This document shows, one piece after another, positions 16,378 to 24,566 of a stretch of DNA of 33,162 bases. The notes under the pieces were generated by a model, which saw only the letters and a program-made list of their open reading frames with translations, was not told the DNA's origin and searched no databases. The stretch covers positions 1 through 33,162 of the forward strand of contig NZ_JADMKV010000052.1 in assembly GCF_015476545.1 (NCBI RefSeq), in the 5' to 3' direction. A program made the translations under genes and the position numbers. How positions within the stretch are numbered: the stretch's first letter is position 1; every line of letters starts with the position of its first letter. The DNA comes from Methylobacter sp. BlB1 (GTDB lineage: Bacteria > Pseudomonadota > Gammaproteobacteria > Methylococcales > Methylomonadaceae).

Positions 16378-17033
16378 TCGGCGTAACAGGTCCCAGCAAA
16401 GGCGGAGACCGCGCCTGGTTTTTCACGCGCTATGCCATTCTCACCGCAGGAGGGCACCCCCTGAGGCTCACACCCAGGCATTCTCATCTGAATGAGATAT
16501 TGGACGGCATCGTGATCGGCGGCGGCGATGACATTTATCCTACGCTTTACGAATCGGAGGAACTGCCCAATACGCGCTATGACAAGGAGCGGGACATGTT
16601 CGAGCTCATGTACATCGAAAAATCCCTGAAAGAGGACATTCCCATGCTGGCCATCTGCCGCGGAGAACAGTTGCTCAATGCTTACCTGGGCGGAAATCTG
16701 TATCAAAATCTGCGTGAGCTGCGCCGCCATACCCGCAACCGTTTCACGGTACTGCCGCTGAAAACCCTGCTGGTGGAGCCGAACAGCCAAATGGAGGAAC
16801 TGCTGGGGACCACGCGTTGTCGGATTAATAGTCTGCATACGCAAGCCATCAATCGGTTGGGCAGCGGATTGAGAGTTGTCGGCCGTGACCTGGATAATAT
16901 TGTGCAGGCGGTAGAAGATCCGTCGAAACCATACCTGATAGGCGTCCAATGGCATCCGGAATACTTGCTCTACCTGTCCCGCCAGCGTAACCTGTTCCGC
17001 GCGCTGGTGAAAGCCGCTCGTGAGAGGCTATAA
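16350..17033 (+). CDS. Class I glutamine amidotransferase-like / gamma-glutamyl hydrolase (peptidase C26)
   Basis: A 227-aa protein of the PuuD type. IGVTGPSKGGDRAW opens the domain, IVIGGGDDIYPTLY marks the oxyanion-side loop, AICRGEQLLN carries the nucleophile Cys103, and VQWHPEYL supplies His202 and Glu204, completing the triad. These enzymes hydrolyse gamma-glutamyl amide bonds. It overlaps the amidoligase gene, implying translational coupling, and would fit a make-and-trim or remodelling pair for a gamma-glutamyl or other amide product. The YqaA-like gene starts 4 bp after its stop. Confidence 0.87.
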   Translation: MARSHIYPVIGVTGPSKGGDRAWFFTRYAILTAGGHPLRLTPRHSHLNEILDGIVIGGGDDIYPTLYESEELPNTRYDKERDMFELMYIEKSLKEDIPMLAICRGEQLLNAYLGGNLYQNLRELRRHTRNRFTVLPLKTLLVEPNSQMEELLGTTRCRINSLHTQAINRLGSGLRVVGRDLDNIVQAVEDPSKPYLIGVQWHPEYLLYLSRQRNLFRALVKAARERL

Positions 17034-17036
17034 GAG

Positions 17037-17462
17037 ATGACCGCCTATTTAAGTTTATTTGGAGTAAGTTTTCTGGCCGCCACGCTGATTCCGTTTTATT
17101 CGGAAGTGGCGCTGGTTGGTCTGCTGGCTACCGGCCATGATCCCTGGCTGCTGTGGCTGTCTGCATCGGTGGGCAATACGCTGGGCGCCGTCGTGAACTG
17201 GGCTCTGGGCCGTTATCTGCTGCATTTCGAATACAGCCGCTGGTTTCCGTTCAAAATCTCTCAACTGCACCGCTACCAGAACTGGTACCAGCGGTTCGGC
17301 GTCTGGTCTTTATTATTGTCCTGGTTGCCGGCCGGCGGCGATGCCTTGACGTTTATCGCGGGCATGATGAAGGTGCGCCTTTCGATCTTTATGATTCTGG
17401 TAGCAGTAGGCAAAAGCTTGCGTTATGCGCTGATCATCGCATTGTCTGATCAGATTTTGTGA
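17037..17462 (+). CDS. YqaA family inner membrane protein (DedA/VTT-like)
   Basis: A 141-aa membrane protein with about four hydrophobic segments (around 2-30, 38-58, 85-108, 112-138). The motif ASVGNTLGAVVNWALGRYL matches the G-N-x-x-G...GR pattern of YqaA and the wider SNARE-associated/DedA group, and FGVWSLLLSWLPAGGDALTFIAGM the second conserved half. DedA relatives move or flip lipids; the role of YqaA proteins is not settled. Only 3 bp separate it from the previous gene, so it belongs to the amidoligase operon. Confidence 0.83.
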   Translation: MTAYLSLFGVSFLAATLIPFYSEVALVGLLATGHDPWLLWLSASVGNTLGAVVNWALGRYLLHFEYSRWFPFKISQLHRYQNWYQRFGVWSLLLSWLPAGGDALTFIAGMMKVRLSIFMILVAVGKSLRYALIIALSDQIL

Positions 17463-17595
17463 TGCCTACATGAGAGCTCGACGACATCAGATTGCATGGA
17501 ATTCACTCAATCTGAGGCGAATACACGGAAAGATGCGAAGACGCGGGAACCGCCGTCGCTGGCGTTCCTACCAATCCATGCGCAGGAGGAAACCC

Positions 17596-19536
17596 ATGCC
17601 TAAAAATGTAACGCAAAAATTAATTGCAAGCCACCTGGTAGAAGGCGAGATGATTGCCGGGCAGGAAATTGCCCTGAAAATCGACCAGACCCTGACGCAG
17701 GATGCAACCGGCACAATGGTAATGCTGGAGCTTGAGGCCATGGCGCTCGACCGTGTCAAGACCGAAGTATCGGTCCAGTATATCGATCACAATCTGCTGG
17801 AGACAGACTTCAAGAATGCCGACGATCACCTGTTTCTGCAAAGCGCCTGCCGCAAATTCGGCCTCTGGTTCAGCCGGCCCGGCAACGGCGTGAGTCACCC
17901 CGTCCATATGGAGCGTTTCGGCAAGCCCGGCAAGACGCTGCTGGGTTCGGACAGCCATACCTGTGCTGCGGGTTCCTTGGGGATGCTCGCTATCGGCGCC
18001 GGCGGTCTCGAAGTCGCCTTGACGATGGCTGGCGAACCGTTTCATGTAAAAATGCCGAAGATCGTCGGCGTCAAACTGGCCGGCCAACTACCGGACTGGG
18101 TCAGCGCCAAGGATATCATCCTGGAACTGCTGCGCCGCCTCGACGTGTCGGGCGGCATAGGCAAGATCATGGAATATTACGGGCCGGGCCTGGATCAGCT
18201 CAGCGCGATGGACAGGCACGTGATTGCCAACATGGGCGCCGAACTCGGCGCTACAACCAGCGTGTTTCCATCGGATCAGGCCGTGAAAGTCTTTCTGGAA
18301 TCGCAGGCGCGCGGCGAAGACTGGACCGAACTGCTTGCCGACGAGGGTGCAGACTACGACGAGCATATCGAAGTCAACCTCTCGGAACTCGCGCCCCTGA
18401 TCGCCTGCCCCAGCAGTCCCGGCAATGTCGTGCCCGTCAGCGAGGTCGCCGGCAGGAAAGTCTACCAGTGCATGATCGGTTCATCGGCGAACCCGGGACT
18501 TCGGGATTTCGCGATCGCGGCGATGATCCTGAAGGATCATCCGGCACATGAAGATGTATCGCTCGATGTCAATCCGACCTCGCGGCAGATCCTCGAAAAC
18601 ATGACGCGCCTGAGCTATCTCGGCACCTTGATCCATCAGGGCGCACGCATCCATCAGGCTGGCTGCGACGGCTGCATCGGCATGGGCCAGGCGCCGGCCA
18701 CCCATCGCATCAGCCTGAGGACCGTGCCGCGCAACTTTCCGGGGCGCTCGGGCACGAAGGAAGACCTGGTTTATCTTTGCAGCCCCGAAACGGCCGCCGC
18801 ATCCGCCATTACCGGCGTCATCACCGACCCGCGCACATTGCCCATGCCTTATCCGAAATTTGAGGAGCCGAAAACCTATGTCCTCAATATCGAGGCGCTG
18901 GCGCCGCCGCCTGAGGACGGCTCAAAGGAGGTGCTGGTGAAGGGGCCGAACATTGCCTCGCTGCCGCCGCTGGAACCGTTGCCGCAAAGCCTGGCAGGGC
19001 CGGTGTTGATGAAGGTGGGCGACAATATATCGACCGATGAGATCATGCCGGCTGGCGCGAAAGTGCTGCCGTTCCGCAGCAATATTCCGGCAATCAGCAA
19101 ATTCACTTTCTCCCAGATTGACGAGTCGTACTACGACCGGGCCATGCCGTATCAGCAGACCGGTTCCGTGATTGTCGGCGGCATCAACTACGGCCAGGGA
19201 TCGAGCCGTGAGCATGCGGCGCTGGCCCCGCGCTATCTGGGCGTCAAGGCCGTCATTGCCAAAAGCTTTGCCCGCATTCACTGGCAGAACCTCTGCAATT
19301 TCGGTATCCTGCCGCTGGCCTTTATCGACGAGCAGGATTACGATGCGATCGATCTGAACGACAGCCTTGAGCTGCCAAACGCCAGGGAAGAAATTCAAAA
19401 AGGCGATACGGTCACAGTCATCAACAAAACCCGGAACAAAACCTTTCTGGCCCGTCACACGATGACGCCACGGCAGGTCCGGATGGTTTTAGCGGGCAGT
19501 GTGATTAATTTATATAAAGCCGGCAGCTCTCGATAA
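17596..19536 (+). CDS. Aconitase-family hydratase lacking one canonical Fe-S cysteine
   Basis: A 646-aa protein from the ATG at 17596 (AGGAGG upstream); the frame opens earlier at 17470, but those 42 Arg-rich residues look non-coding. It resembles the short, Aquifex-type aconitate hydratases: QYIDHN and GSDSHTCAAGS (Cys123) near the N-terminus, AGCDGCIGMGQ (Cys357, Cys360), GRSGTKEDLVYL, SPETAAASAITG, and the swivel domain with NYGQGSSREHAAL. The usual IGSCTN motif, which carries the first cluster ligand, reads IGSSANPG here, so Ser297 replaces that Cys. The enzyme may bind an altered cluster or act on another substrate. It starts 133 bp after the YqaA gene on the same strand. Confidence 0.85.
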   Translation: MPKNVTQKLIASHLVEGEMIAGQEIALKIDQTLTQDATGTMVMLELEAMALDRVKTEVSVQYIDHNLLETDFKNADDHLFLQSACRKFGLWFSRPGNGVSHPVHMERFGKPGKTLLGSDSHTCAAGSLGMLAIGAGGLEVALTMAGEPFHVKMPKIVGVKLAGQLPDWVSAKDIILELLRRLDVSGGIGKIMEYYGPGLDQLSAMDRHVIANMGAELGATTSVFPSDQAVKVFLESQARGEDWTELLADEGADYDEHIEVNLSELAPLIACPSSPGNVVPVSEVAGRKVYQCMIGSSANPGLRDFAIAAMILKDHPAHEDVSLDVNPTSRQILENMTRLSYLGTLIHQGARIHQAGCDGCIGMGQAPATHRISLRTVPRNFPGRSGTKEDLVYLCSPETAAASAITGVITDPRTLPMPYPKFEEPKTYVLNIEALAPPPEDGSKEVLVKGPNIASLPPLEPLPQSLAGPVLMKVGDNISTDEIMPAGAKVLPFRSNIPAISKFTFSQIDESYYDRAMPYQQTGSVIVGGINYGQGSSREHAALAPRYLGVKAVIAKSFARIHWQNLCNFGILPLAFIDEQDYDAIDLNDSLELPNAREEIQKGDTVTVINKTRNKTFLARHTMTPRQVRMVLAGSVINLYKAGSSR

Positions 19537-19572
19537 ATTCAGAGACCCAAAGGCCACCGGCATGACAACGAA

Positions 19573-19594
19573 GACAGCCGACAAACAGGCTGTC
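19573..19594 (+). terminator. Hairpin after the aconitase-family gene
   Basis: Perfect 7-bp inverted repeat GACAGCC/GGCTGTC with an 8-nt loop, 36 bp after the stop codon. There is no immediate T-run, so it may only partly separate this gene from the AI-2E permease gene. Confidence 0.4.
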
Positions 19595-19622
19595 CGATTG
19601 AGCAGATAACTTTTTCAGGTTT

Positions 19623-20747
19623 ATGAATGATTTTCTAAACAGACCCTCCTCCCGGGACATCATTCCCGGCATTCTTTTAGTCAGCCTCCTTGTGCTGAGC
19701 TATATGGTACTGCGTGAATTCCTGCTGTCGTTGATCTGGGCTTTCATTATTACCTATGTCACCTGGCCAGCTTACCGGTGGCTGCGCCGCCAGATGAAAG
19801 GCAGGAAAATGCTCAGCGCGCTGGTCATGACATTGATCATCTCCATGATCATCTTTCTGTCCATTTTCTGGCTGGTCGCTTTGCTTCAGAAAGAGCTGGC
19901 AATGGCCTATCAAACCTTAAGCGTCAACTTTTCTCTAGATAACCTTCAGTTACCGGATGCCATCAAGCGCATACCGGGGCTAGGCGATTATCTGCAAGAC
20001 GGCATAACGCGCTTGAGCACAGACCGGGCTGGCGTGGCCAAACAACTTGCCAATACGGCGCAACACTGGCTGGGCGACGTGACTAAGTTTCTGGGCAGTA
20101 TCGGCAATAACCTGGTAAAACTAGCCATCATTCTGGTCACGGTGTTTTTCTGTTTTCGCGATGGTGAAGAAGCCGTCAGGCAACTGCATCAAGGGCTTAT
20201 CCGTTTTCTAGGCAAGCATCAGCATGTTTATCTGCAGGCTGCCGGTCATACGACCAATGCGGTCGTTTTCGGCATGGTGCTGGCAGCATTGGCGCAAGGC
20301 ACTCTAGCCGGCCTTGGCTTTTCTGTGGCCGGCGTGCAGGCACCGGTATTGTTTGGCGCACTTACCGCTTTGTTTGCCTTGATACCGATGGGTGCGCCTC
20401 TGATATGGCTGCCCATCGCCGTCGGACTCATTTTCATGAATAAGGTATGGGCCGGCATAGGGCTGATAGCCTGGGGGGTTCTGGTAGTCAGCACGGTAGA
20501 CAACGTGATCCGTCCGCTGGTAATCAGCGGCGCGAGCCGGGTGCCTCTCCTCGTGGTAATGTTCGGCGTTTTTGGAGGACTGACGGCTTTTGGCGTGATA
20601 GGTATTTTTTTGGGACCGGTCATACTGGCAACACTGCGCGCCGTCTGGCATGAATGGCTTGACCAGCAGAAAGAGGAAGAATCCCTGCTGGTGGGTGATA
20701 TAGCCATCAAGCCGCCCTTGACTGAACAGGATGAGATTGCTGATTGA
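19623..20747 (+). CDS. AI-2E family transporter (PerM/YdiK-like permease)
   Basis: A 374-aa integral membrane protein with about eight hydrophobic segments: two near the N-terminus (15-50), one at 63-90, a soluble region (about 95-150) and a cluster from 163 to 345. The segments GMVLAALAQGTLAGLGF, ALFALIPMGAPLIWLPIA, VVSTVDNVIRPLVISG and FGGLTAFGVIGIFLGPVILA are the conserved signature of the family. Members include the autoinducer-2 exporter TqsA and Na+/H+ antiporters, so the cargo is open. It lies 86 bp after the aconitase-family gene on the same strand. Confidence 0.9.
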   Translation: MNDFLNRPSSRDIIPGILLVSLLVLSYMVLREFLLSLIWAFIITYVTWPAYRWLRRQMKGRKMLSALVMTLIISMIIFLSIFWLVALLQKELAMAYQTLSVNFSLDNLQLPDAIKRIPGLGDYLQDGITRLSTDRAGVAKQLANTAQHWLGDVTKFLGSIGNNLVKLAIILVTVFFCFRDGEEAVRQLHQGLIRFLGKHQHVYLQAAGHTTNAVVFGMVLAALAQGTLAGLGFSVAGVQAPVLFGALTALFALIPMGAPLIWLPIAVGLIFMNKVWAGIGLIAWGVLVVSTVDNVIRPLVISGASRVPLLVVMFGVFGGLTAFGVIGIFLGPVILATLRAVWHEWLDQQKEEESLLVGDIAIKPPLTEQDEIAD

Positions 20748-20782
20748 CGGCTGAGTAATGAGTATGAAATAAATCAGGAAAT

Positions 20783-20806
20783 TGTAGGTGCGAATTAATT
20801 CGCACT
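20783..20806 (+). repeat. REP-like unit, copy 2
   Basis: TGTAGG followed by the palindrome TGCGAATTAATTCGCA. It pairs in opposite orientation with the unit at 20848-20872. Confidence 0.65.
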
Positions 20807-20847
20807 CAACGATAACCATACAATCTTCTGTAAAGCACTGTGTGTTT

Positions 20848-20872
20848 CGGGTCGAATTAATTCAACCCTACA
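20848..20872 (-). repeat. REP-like unit, copy 3 (inverted)
   Basis: Read on the minus strand it begins TGTAGGGTTGAATTAATTCG. With copy 2 it makes a BIME-like head-to-head pair whose outer ends TGTAGG/CCTACA are complementary. Confidence 0.6.
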
Positions 20873-20942
20873 GCGTAGTTAGTGATCCAGTCATCAAGCC
20901 ATCCTTGCATGACAAAACGAGATTATTGATTGAAGAGTTCGA

Positions 20943-20969
20943 TGCAGGCGCGAAGTTATTCGCGCTTGC
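20943..20969 (+). repeat. REP-like unit, copy 4, abutting the hemN stop codon
   Basis: TGCAGG followed by CGCGAAGTTATTCGCG, an imperfect palindrome of the same layout. It ends exactly where hemN ends (20970) and could stabilise or end the long minus-strand operon transcript. Confidence 0.5.
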
Positions 20970-22349
20970 TTAAATCACTTTCGAAAACTGCTGCTGTTTT
21001 TGCGCCAGATAGCGGTCGAATACCATGCAAATGTTGCGGATCAATAATCGCCCTGCCGGCAACACATGAATGTTCTGTTCCGACACGGTCAGTAAGCCGT
21101 CGGCCTGCATCGGCGCCAGGGCTTTCAGTTCGTCGGCGAAGTAATCGTGAAAATCGATGGCGAATGCTTTTTCTATAGCCGCAAAGCTCAGATCGAAGTG
21201 GCAGATCAGTTGCGTGATGACAGCGCGGCGCAGCTTATCGTCATCGTTCAGCTCGACGCCCTTGAAAACCGGCAGCCGGCCTTGCCCGATCAATTGGTCA
21301 TATTCGGCCAGCTCTTTGACATTCTGAATATAAGCATCCCCTACCCGGCCGATCGAGGTAATGCCCAGGCCCACCAGATCACAGTCCGAGTGCGTCGAAT
21401 AGCCCTGAAAATTCCGGTACAGCTTGCCTTCGCGCTGCGCGACGGCGAGTTCGTCATCGGGCTTGGCGAAATGGTCCATACCGATGTAGACATAGCCGGC
21501 TTCCGTGAGCCGCCGCCCGACCATCTGCAGAATATCGAGCTTGACATCAGGCGACGGCAGATCCGCATCGTTGATCTGGCGCTGCGTTTTAAAGCGCGCC
21601 GGCATGTGCGCATAATTGAAAATGGAAAACCGGTCAGGCGCAACGGCCAGAAGCTTGTCCAGCGTCCTGGAAAACGTTGCAACTGTCTGTAACGGCAGGC
21701 CGTAAATCAGATCGATATTGGTCGAACGGAAACCTTCAGCCCTGGCGGCAGCCAGAACCGCGAAGGTTTGCTCTTCGCTCTGCAGGCGATTGACGGCCTT
21801 TTGCACGGCCGGATCAAAGTCCTGAACGCCCAGACTGATGCGGTTAAATCCCAATTCGCGCAGCTGGTGAATAGTCCGGTCGTCAGTCTCGCGCGGGTCG
21901 ATTTCAATCGAGTATTCGCCCTGATCGTCGTCCCTTAACGAGAAATGCGCGCGCGTCACCTGCATCAGCTTTTGCATTTGCTCGTAGCTCAAGAAGGTCG
22001 GCGTGCCGCCGCCCCAATGCAATTGGTTGACGACCCGGTTGCGGTCGAACAAATCGCCCTGCATAGCGATTTCTTTATAGAGATTATCCAAATACGGCTG
22101 CGCATGGCTGCGGTTTTTCGTCACGATTTTATTGCAGGCGCAGTAAAAGCAGACGGTATCACAAAACGGAATATGGAAATACAGCGATAAGGGGCCGCCC
22201 GCCGCATTGGATTTGGCGATATGCTCGCGGTATTCCTTATCACCGAAGCCTTCATGCAGCTCCAGAGCGGTCGGGTAAGAGGTGTAACGCGGACCAGCCT
22301 TGTCATAACGGTTAATCAGGTCCAGATCGAATTTAATAGATTGATCCAT
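20970..22349 (-). CDS. hemN: Oxygen-independent coproporphyrinogen III oxidase
   Basis: A 459-aa radical SAM enzyme that decarboxylates coproporphyrinogen III to protoporphyrinogen IX without oxygen, in haem biosynthesis. The N-terminal RYTSYPTA is typical of true HemN. The cluster motif is Cys63-x3-Cys67-x2-Cys70 (CDTVCFYC) with Cys72 after it. LHWGGGTPTFL, the SAM-binding GGTP motif, RISLGVQDFDP and NIDLIYGLP follow. Length and motifs fit HemN rather than the HemW-like haem chaperones. Its start overlaps the ccmI stop by one base (TAATG), so haem supply is coupled to cytochrome c maturation in this operon. Confidence 0.95.
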   Translation of the reverse strand: MDQSIKFDLDLINRYDKAGPRYTSYPTALELHEGFGDKEYREHIAKSNAAGGPLSLYFHIPFCDTVCFYCACNKIVTKNRSHAQPYLDNLYKEIAMQGDLFDRNRVVNQLHWGGGTPTFLSYEQMQKLMQVTRAHFSLRDDDQGEYSIEIDPRETDDRTIHQLRELGFNRISLGVQDFDPAVQKAVNRLQSEEQTFAVLAAARAEGFRSTNIDLIYGLPLQTVATFSRTLDKLLAVAPDRFSIFNYAHMPARFKTQRQINDADLPSPDVKLDILQMVGRRLTEAGYVYIGMDHFAKPDDELAVAQREGKLYRNFQGYSTHSDCDLVGLGITSIGRVGDAYIQNVKELAEYDQLIGQGRLPVFKGVELNDDDKLRRAVITQLICHFDLSFAAIEKAFAIDFHDYFADELKALAPMQADGLLTVSEQNIHVLPAGRLLIRNICMVFDRYLAQKQQQFSKVI

Positions 22350-23548
22350 TATTTCACTTCGCTATCGATCACTATGATGTTGCGGGTATGATCGGCCTGA
22401 GCTACGGAATCGATCACGCCGATCAGGTCGCCGGGCTGCTGCGTCGCATTGCCGGACTTCGAAATGCGCGCGATCAGTTTAACCTGATCGAAACGCGACA
22501 ATTTCATTTCCGGCATCATGGCCATGCTGTCGTTCAGATTCACGGTCAACGGCAGATCGGAAACCTGCTTGCGGACAATCGCCAAAGGCATTTTCGGGCC
22601 TGACAGCGCCTGGGCATAGATGAAAACAGTTTGCTCGGGGCTGATCTTTGTCCGAAGCTCGGGCGCCAGACTCACCTCCACATCGATGCCTGGCGAAGCG
22701 GCTTCAGTGGGCTGCTCCTCGGGCCTCCGGTTCTCGACATTGGCCATCAGCGTCTGAATTTCCTGCCGTGCTTCCGAATCGGGCGGCAATAACGCTTCCA
22801 GCTTGCGCCACAACTGAACCGCGCCCGCCGCATCGCCCGCTTCGGCCTTGGCCATGCCGCCCAGCCACAGGCCAGTCATGTTATTCGGTTCCAGCGCCAA
22901 TGCCTTAAACACCAGTTCTGCCGGCTTTCCTGAGAGCCGGCCGTCATTGGCCATGGCCAGGGCATCGGCATAAGACAGCAGCACTTCAGCCTGATCGCCC
23001 AGCAAGCGGTAGGCTTGCGCGAAAGCATCGGCAGCTTCCGGGTATTGCTGGAGATATTTGTAGGACCGACCTAACATGAGCCAGCCCTGCGCATCATTGG
23101 GATTGCTCTTCATGCGGGCGGCCAGACCTGCCACCATGCGGTTGATATCTTCGGGGCCGGGCATTGCTGAATTATCGCTAGTCTGATTCAATGAAGCATA
23201 GCTGCCAAGTCCCGCATAAAGTGTCAGCGCCGTCAGCGGCACCAGCAAAACCAGCACAAAGACCATCCATCGCCCTTTCGTACCGGATGCTTTCGCCTGA
23301 GTTGGTATATCGAGATCATCGCTGAGCGCGACTTCCAGCTCGGCGCGCTGTTCTTCGTATTGCGCCTGAGTTAACGTCCCTGTCTGCAATTGCTCCTGAA
23401 GCTCAACCAGGCGCTGCCGGGCAATGACAATATTACGCTGGTCCTGGTCGGCTGCCGCAATTTCGCGAGAACGCCATATCGGCGGCAGGACAATCAATAA
23501 AGCGGCCAGAATCAACAGGCCGACCAGCATCCAAAATATTGTAGTCAA
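22349..23548 (-). CDS. ccmI: Cytochrome c maturation protein CcmI (CycH)
   Basis: A 399-aa apocytochrome chaperone that presents the CXXCH-bearing peptide to the haem ligation complex. Two membrane segments (about 5-24 and 92-116) flank a cytoplasmic helix rich in Glu/Gln/Arg (RQRLVELQEQLQTGTLTQAQYEEQRAELE). The periplasmic part has TPR-like helices (about 130-265; NPNDAQGWLMLGRSYKYLQQYPEAADAFAQA), followed by a beta-rich C-terminal domain (about 285-399) of the gammaproteobacterial type. It overlaps ccmH by 4 bp. Confidence 0.93.
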   Translation of the reverse strand: MTTIFWMLVGLLILAALLIVLPPIWRSREIAAADQDQRNIVIARQRLVELQEQLQTGTLTQAQYEEQRAELEVALSDDLDIPTQAKASGTKGRWMVFVLVLLVPLTALTLYAGLGSYASLNQTSDNSAMPGPEDINRMVAGLAARMKSNPNDAQGWLMLGRSYKYLQQYPEAADAFAQAYRLLGDQAEVLLSYADALAMANDGRLSGKPAELVFKALALEPNNMTGLWLGGMAKAEAGDAAGAVQLWRKLEALLPPDSEARQEIQTLMANVENRRPEEQPTEAASPGIDVEVSLAPELRTKISPEQTVFIYAQALSGPKMPLAIVRKQVSDLPLTVNLNDSMAMMPEMKLSRFDQVKLIARISKSGNATQQPGDLIGVIDSVAQADHTRNIIVIDSEVK

Positions 23549-24003
23549 GATTTGTCCCCTTTTTCCAGCAAGCCGTGTATTTTTTTCCGCTTCTCAGCGC
23601 TGATCTCAGCCGTCGCCGGCGTCTTGTTGCGCCGCACAAATGCCAATACGGCAATCAGGCCGATAGCCAGAAAGACGACAGGACCAACCCACAGCACGCC
23701 GGTTTTGGCTTTGAAAGGCGGATTATATAAAACGAAATCGCCATAGCGCTGGGTCATGAAATCGGCGACATCCTGCTTGGTCTTGCCTTGCTGGAGCATT
23801 TCATAGACCTGCCGACGCAGGTCTTTGGCCAAATCGGCATTGGAGTCGGCAATGGTCTGGTTCTGGCAAACCAGACAGCGCAATTCCGATATCAGATCAT
23901 CATAGGCCTGCTGCTGCCCGGCATTGGCAAATTCCCGGTATTCGACACCGGCGCCGGCAAAACCGGACAAGGTCAACAGCAAGACCAGCATTAAAATTTT
24001 CAT
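23545..24003 (-). CDS. ccmH: Cytochrome c maturation protein CcmH (CcmL/NrfF type)
   Basis: A 152-aa protein with a signal peptide (MKILMLVLLLTLSGFAGAG), the redox motif LRCLVCQNQTIADSNADLA (two Cys at about 43 and 46), a helical domain containing VADFMTQRYGDFVLYNPPF and one C-terminal membrane helix (about 104-124). It keeps apocytochrome c thiols reduced for haem attachment. It is the short form; the CcmI function is in the separate downstream gene rather than fused as in E. coli CcmH. Confidence 0.94.
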   Translation of the reverse strand: MKILMLVLLLTLSGFAGAGVEYREFANAGQQQAYDDLISELRCLVCQNQTIADSNADLAKDLRRQVYEMLQQGKTKQDVADFMTQRYGDFVLYNPPFKAKTGVLWVGPVVFLAIGLIAVLAFVRRNKTPATAEISAEKRKKIHGLLEKGDKS

Positions 24004-24533
24004 GAATTCTCGGCCTGTAATTTAGCGATTAAAGGGAGAAAGATAGCTTGAACGTCCTGCGATGTCACAGGTCCCGTATGCTTGTACCGGATCACGCCTT
24101 TTTTGTCGATGACGAACGTTTCCGGTACGCCGTAAACACCCCAGTCTATGCCGATACGGCCATCCTGATCCATGATGCTGACGTCATAAGGATTGCCTAG
24201 TTGAGTCAACCAGTTTTTCGCCGCGTCCGGCTCATCCTTGTAGTTCAAGCCGACAATAACGGCCGCTTTCTGCTGAGCCAATTGATTCAAGATGGGATGC
24301 TCGGACCGGCATGACACGCACCAGGAAGCCCAGACATTGAACAGCCAGACTTTTCCTTTCATATCGGTCTGGCTTAGTGTTTCGGAAGGCGCGCCGAGTT
24401 TGGGCGCCGAAAACGCCGGCGCCGGCTTATCGATCAGCGGCGAAGGAATATCGCGCGGATTCAGGTTCAAACCGACGGCCAGGAAAACGGCCATGACGAT
24501 AAAGATGACTAACGGGATAATATATTTAAGCAT
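24000..24533 (-). CDS. ccmG: Thiol:disulfide interchange protein CcmG/DsbE
   Basis: A 177-aa membrane-anchored thioredoxin-fold protein. Residues 3-22 are the membrane anchor. The active site is WASWCVSCRSEHP, Trp-Cys-Val-Ser-Cys. GVYGVPETFVIDKKGVIRYKHTGPV contains the cis-Pro loop. It passes electrons from CcdA/DsbD to CcmH and apocytochromes. Its stop overlaps the ccmH start by 4 bp. Confidence 0.95.
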   Translation of the reverse strand: MLKYIIPLVIFIVMAVFLAVGLNLNPRDIPSPLIDKPAPAFSAPKLGAPSETLSQTDMKGKVWLFNVWASWCVSCRSEHPILNQLAQQKAAVIVGLNYKDEPDAAKNWLTQLGNPYDVSIMDQDGRIGIDWGVYGVPETFVIDKKGVIRYKHTGPVTSQDVQAIFLPLIAKLQAENS

Positions 24534-24566
24534 GTCTCATCAATAAGGTTGTGGCGCAAAAAGTTC

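Noticed and set aside
17470-17595. N-terminal extension of the aconitase-family frame
   Set aside because: The 42 extra residues are almost all Arg, Ser and Trp with no similarity to aconitases, while AGGAGG precedes the ATG at 17596.
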